This document shows positions 19,745-23,112 of a stretch of 23,112 nt of DNA, piece by piece. The number at the start of each line of letters is the position of its first letter. Position 1 is the stretch's first letter. A program made the translations under genes and the position numbers. The notes under the pieces were generated by a model that did no database searches, was not told the DNA's origin, and saw only the letters and a list, made by a program, of their open reading frames with translations. The DNA comes from Aureobasidium sp. EXF-3400 (Eukaryota; Ascomycota; Dothideomycetes; Dothideales; Saccotheciaceae), in assembly GCA_024195585.1 (NCBI GenBank), contig SWBL01000538.1, positions 1 to 23,112 of the forward strand, given 5' to 3'.

Positions 19745-20415
19745 ATGACAAACACAAAAGATGGTGCTGGGGAGCCATCACTTCCGGAATTACACTACAT
19801 CCAATATGATCCAGACAAGGAAGCACAATACCTCACCGCCATCCGCGAGTTGATATCAAAAGATCTTTCCGAGCCTTACAGTATTTATGTCTATCACTAT
19901 TTTCTGTACCAATGGGCAGATTTGTGTTACATGGTATGTATACATCTTGTCTTTGAATCGTGGATTCGGCATACTGATTTCTGCTCCAGACAGTGGATTC
20001 AACAGGTGAATTGATAGGCGTCGTCGTCTGCAAATTGGAACCTCATCGTGATGGTCCCATGCGCGGATACATTGCCATGTTGGCAGTGAAAAAGGAGCAC
20101 AGAGGCAGAGGTATTGCGTCAAAACTGGTGCGGATGGCTATGGATGGCATGATAGCAAAAGATGCAGATGAAGTAGGTTGCTTCCACATCCCGACTGCAA
20201 GAACCGCATACTGACTCTGAGGGAAAAAGATTGCACTGGAGACTGAGATTGACAACATACCCTCTCTGAAACTCTATGAACGACTGGGTTTCTTGCGGAC
20301 AAAACGCCTACATCGCTACTATCTGAACGGCAACAGCGCATACAGAATGATACTCTACCTCAAAGAAGGAGTCGCCTCGAAGCAAACACAAATGCCTTAC
20401 GATCCAGCATATTAG
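19745..20415 (+). CDS. NAA30: NatC N-alpha-acetyltransferase catalytic subunit (Naa30/Mak3)
   Basis: GNAT-fold enzyme that acetylates the N-terminal Met of proteins starting ML, MI, MF or MW, in complex with Naa35 and Naa38 at the ribosome. Exons 19745-19933, 19990-20172 and 20230-20415 give 185 aa. The family block DLSEPYSIYVYHYFLYQW (41-58) lies in exon 1. Exon 2 has YIAMLAVKKEHRGRGIASKL, whose RGRGIA (101-106) is the acetyl-CoA pyrophosphate loop. Exon 3 has LETEIDN, LKLYERLGF and RYYLNG, the conserved C-terminal part. The second intron has an unusual purine-rich acceptor (GGGAAAAAG), but only this junction preserves DADE-IALETE. The length is typical. Its 3' end converges on GatB. Confidence 0.94.
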
Positions 20416-20537
20416 AAACCTCAGACAGAATTGGCGTTTGGACTTATGGATTTGCATTTAGATACCCTTTGCAGCGAGCGCGTGGGAAACATACAGCTGG
20501 TGTGAATGGCTTGTTATCTACATAGACTCCATTCATC
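20416..20537. other. Short convergent spacer NAA30/GatB
   Basis: 122 bp between two stop codons; the 3'UTRs probably overlap. Nothing else is seen. Confidence 0.6.
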
Positions 20538-22442
20538 TCATGGAAACAGAAGCTCCTCGATGATTTCTTTTGCCTTCTCTGCTTCCACGGTGCCTTCTTC
20601 TGCTCTTCTGACCATTTGACCGACGAACCACATGGTCTTGCCTTTTTGGCCTTTGTCACGGACTGCACTGACCATATCCGGGTTCCCGTCCATGATGGAC
20701 TGGGCCAGCTCGATATACTCTTCTCTGCTGATTGGACGTAGGCGGAGGTTGCCCTCATCAATGCGAGCGTCGACGGATATCCTGTCATCCGAGTCTTCTT
20801 CGTACAGCTGCTGAAGAATTTGCTTGCCCACACGAGCAGTGATTTGCTTCGACATCAGGTTTGCAAGCAGCGAAGCAAGTTCTTCTGTTGTTATCGTGAG
20901 GTCAGACCATTCGCGGCCGTCCGAAGCAAGCAAACCACCAATCTCATGCAAAACCCAGTTGGCAACCAGTTTGCCGACCTTGACCTGGTTCTGTCCGTCA
21001 TCCGCAGTTTGAGTGGAGAGTTTATCTTGGACCAGCTCAATAGTCTCAGCACAGTACTCCAGTCTTTCGCCATCATCTAACGAGAAAAGTGTTTTCGCAT
21101 CCTTCATGGACAGTCCAAAGTCATTGAGTGTCCTCGAAACTGTCGAATCCGGCAACTCTGGCAGAGTCTTCCGAAGATGCTCGACCAGCTCATTCGAGAT
21201 CAACACGGGAGGTAGATCAGGGTCCGGCATGTATCGGTAGTCGACCTCTCCTTCCTTGCTTCGAAGACGAGTCGTTTCCGTGCTGCCAATAGTCCAGCCT
21301 CTTGTTTCACCCTCCACCACACCTCCAGCCTCGAGAAGTTTGATCTGGCGGTCTCGTTCAGCGGCAACGGCATCTTCGACTGCCTTGAATGAACTCAAGT
21401 TCTTGATTTCTGTTCTAGTGCCTAAACCTGTGACGCCAGAGTATTCGTTGTTTTCGCCTGTGGATCCTCGTTGGCGAACACTGACGTTGACATCGGCTCT
21501 CAGACCCCCCATCTCCATACCAGCAACACACGAGTCAACAGATCTGAGCAAAGATTGGATCTTGCGGACAGTTGCAGCAGCAGTGGCGGGCGAGTGTATG
21601 TGAGGCAGTGTGATGATCTCGATTAGAGGATGTGAAACGCGGTTGAAGTCCAGAAGGTACGTCGAAGGAGGTTGCAGAGCAGTCTTTGCCGTATCTTGCT
21701 CCATCTGTATTTGCTTGATTCCAATGGTGAGACTTGAGTTATCCGCACTTCCTTTGGACTCGACGATGTCGTTCGGGTCGATACCATCCTCCAGGGTCAG
21801 AGTCAAGGATCCATTGCGGGCGAACGGTTCTGCGGAAGTCAGTAAGGGTAGAGTGATCCGAGATTTGTGATGCATACCATAGTATTGGGTGATCTGATAT
21901 CCATTCGGCTGATCCTGGTAAAAGTAGTGCTTGCGATCCCAGCTACTACGAGGTTGTATGTCGCAGTTCATGGCCAAAGCTGCACGAAGAGCCGGGACGA
22001 GGGTAGCCTTTTGAAAGGCAGGCTGGGCGCCCGGTAGAGCAACATCAAAGCGAGCGACATGTTCGTTGGGTTCAGCATTGGCAGAGGTGCGAGCAGTCGA
22101 GAAGAGCTTGTGGGCAGTGTTCAGTTCGGCGTGCACTTCGATGCCCACTGTCAACTCCCACTTGTCTAGCAGCGGGTTGGCCTCATTGTTCCCCTTTCCA
22201 GCTGCTTTGGCAGACTTCTTCCGTTGTTTCGCCTCTTCTTTCAATTGTTTGCGCAGCGGTACGGCTGTGTCGGCGGCCTTTGCGGTTTGGTGGCAGTATG
22301 CGGTCCCGGACAAGTGTCGATGGCGAGGCTGCACGCTTGACAGTATATTCAATCGTGGTCGGTAGGCATGGTATAGACAAGTTTGCCTGAGCGACAGGGC
22401 GATGGGGCGAGGTTGTAGCGGCATCAAGTCATGATGGGACAA
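20538..22442 (-). CDS. PET112: Mitochondrial glutamyl-tRNA(Gln) amidotransferase subunit B
   Basis: GatB subunit of the matrix GatCAB-type (fungal GatFAB) complex, which activates Glu-tRNA(Gln) before amidation so that mitochondria obtain Gln-tRNA. Exons 21878-22442 and 20538-21829 give 618 aa. The 48-bp intron (donor GTATGC, acceptor CGCAG) has no stop and a length divisible by three, so the unspliced frame is also open (634 aa). Splicing restores QITQYYEPFARNGS. Residues 1-50 are Arg-rich and nearly free of acid, as in a matrix-targeting presequence. The catalytic-core hallmarks are WELTVGIEVHAEL (95-107), WDRKHYFYQDQPNGYQITQ (168-186), LDFNRVSHPLIEI and GEVDYRYMPDPDLPP. A C-terminal GatB/YqeY tail domain follows. 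Met7 could be the true start. Confidence 0.95.
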   Translation of the reverse strand: MSHHDLMPLQPRPIALSLRQTCLYHAYRPRLNILSSVQPRHRHLSGTAYCHQTAKAADTAVPLRKQLKEEAKQRKKSAKAAGKGNNEANPLLDKWELTVGIEVHAELNTAHKLFSTARTSANAEPNEHVARFDVALPGAQPAFQKATLVPALRAALAMNCDIQPRSSWDRKHYFYQDQPNGYQITQYYGMHHKSRITLPLLTSAEPFARNGSLTLTLEDGIDPNDIVESKGSADNSSLTIGIKQIQMEQDTAKTALQPPSTYLLDFNRVSHPLIEIITLPHIHSPATAAATVRKIQSLLRSVDSCVAGMEMGGLRADVNVSVRQRGSTGENNEYSGVTGLGTRTEIKNLSSFKAVEDAVAAERDRQIKLLEAGGVVEGETRGWTIGSTETTRLRSKEGEVDYRYMPDPDLPPVLISNELVEHLRKTLPELPDSTVSRTLNDFGLSMKDAKTLFSLDDGERLEYCAETIELVQDKLSTQTADDGQNQVKVGKLVANWVLHEIGGLLASDGREWSDLTITTEELASLLANLMSKQITARVGKQILQQLYEEDSDDRISVDARIDEGNLRLRPISREEYIELAQSIMDGNPDMVSAVRDKGQKGKTMWFVGQMVRRAEEGTVEAEKAKEIIEELLFP

Positions 22443-22739
22443 TTGAAGGGCAAGAAATGCGGGCAGCTTTACACTCTATTGATCATGTCAGGTCCCAGCC
22501 GTTAAGTCCGTCAGCATGCACTTCAAAGCACTTGTTACTCCAGACTCTTGACATTTGTATGCATATTGCCTGGATTCGTGATACGTAGAAGCAGGTCACA
22601 GATACAGAAGAAGAAGAAAAAATGGTCTTGCAGCATGTCTCATTGACGAATGGTATGGTAATTTTAGAAAGCCTCAACACGCCGTAATGCACCAATGCCC
22701 ATCAATCCTTCGCGTTCAACTTGAACTGGGTATCTGCGC
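22443..22739. promoter_or_regulatory. 297-bp spacer: RPL10 3'UTR and GatB promoter
   Basis: Both flanking genes read leftwards. The minus strand has a pyrimidine tract (TTTTTTCTTCTTCTTCT) at about 22605-22621, upstream of GatB. No open frame of note is present. Confidence 0.5.
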
Positions 22740-23112
22740 TTAAGCGGAGAAGGCGTCAGGGAAACGACGGACGTTAAGCTCAAGGGGACCCTTGTTGCGG
22801 AGGAACTGAACGTAGGCTCCGTCAACGCGGACGCGACCCTCCTGGCGCTTGGCGACGTACTCCTCACGGCGGAGGGGAGTGAAGCCCCAGTTCTTGGAGA
22901 CAACGATCTTCTGGCGACCGGGGAACTTGTACTGGGAGCGGCGGAGAGCCTCGATGGCGACAGCGCGCGCTGAAGTGGTTGTTAGTACGTACTCTGGCTT
23001 TCGAGTGACAGCAGGCCAACTTACAGGAGTCACGGCAGCGGACAGACAGGAGAATCTGGCCAATGTTGACACGGGCGACAGTGCCGTTGGGCTTACCCCA
23101 GGCACCACGCAT
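22740..23112 (-). CDS. RPL10: Large-subunit ribosomal protein uL16 (RPL10), 3' part
   Basis: 60S ribosomal protein near the peptidyl-transferase centre, loaded late in subunit maturation. Exons 23025-23112 (open to the right edge) and 22740-22969, joined over a 55-bp intron (GTAAGT donor, CAG acceptor), encode the last 105 residues. The family blocks are [64 protein letters not shown] and the C-terminal RRFPDAFSA. The Met at 23112 is an internal residue in the family (usual length about 215-225 aa), so about half the protein lies outside the window. Codon use is strongly biased, as expected for a highly expressed gene. Confidence 0.95.
   Translation of the reverse strand, partial: CVVPGVSPTALSPVSTLARFSCLSAAVTPVSWPAVTRKPEYVLTTTSARAVAIEALRRSQYKFPGRQKIVVSKNWGFTPLRREEYVAKRQEGRVRVDGAYVQFLRNKGPLELNVRRFPDAFSA

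Noticed and set aside
1..23112. Transposon, CRISPR array, viral remnant or biosynthetic backbone gene
   Set aside because: No transposase, reverse transcriptase, terminal repeat, spaced repeat array, PKS, NRPS or terpene synthase motif was seen on either strand.

Overview
The window is nuclear DNA of a filamentous ascomycete (Pezizomycotina). Coding regions are split by short spliceosomal introns, mostly 47-66 bp, with GTAHGT-type donors and CTAAC/CTGAC-like branch points. The gene set is typical of these fungi: a Zn2Cys6 regulator, an MDR-type ABC transporter, an LRO1-type PDAT, REV1, NatC and mitochondrial GatB. A class such as Dothideomycetes is only a guess. I assembled exons by hand from frame continuity, splice signals and remembered family motifs; no database search was run.

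Layout, left to right. (1) 1-1459: the 5' end of ribosomal protein eL15 (minus, cut by the left edge), a spacer, then an omega-like glutathione S-transferase (minus, 2 exons, 255 aa). (2) 1906-9014: a divergent pair. A Zn2Cys6 transcription factor (minus, 8 exons, 670 aa) and a full-length ABCB/MDR transporter (plus, 7 exons, 1249 aa) share a 624-bp intergenic region. That region carries a perfect TCCGCGGA palindrome, two short CGG/CCG inverted repeats, a TGACTCA site and a possible uORF. This is the most interesting part of the window: a candidate efflux pump with its own regulator, with a GST close by. (3) 9826-15495: a nucleolar-type FKBP (minus, 473 aa) divergent from REV1 translesion polymerase (plus, 1176 aa, joined by a GC-AG intron). 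(4) 15639-17208: an intron-bearing tRNA-like gene (minus) and an unrecognised three-TM protein with a glycine/glutamine repeat (plus). (5) 17436-22442: PDAT (minus) divergent from the NatC catalytic subunit NAA30 (plus), which converges on mitochondrial GatB (minus, with a stop-free 48-bp intron). (6) 22740 to the right edge: the 3' part of ribosomal protein uL16/RPL10 (minus).

Most genes are housekeeping and unrelated in function. Only the regulator/transporter pair looks like a functional unit. I saw no transposon, CRISPR array, rRNA or viral sequence.
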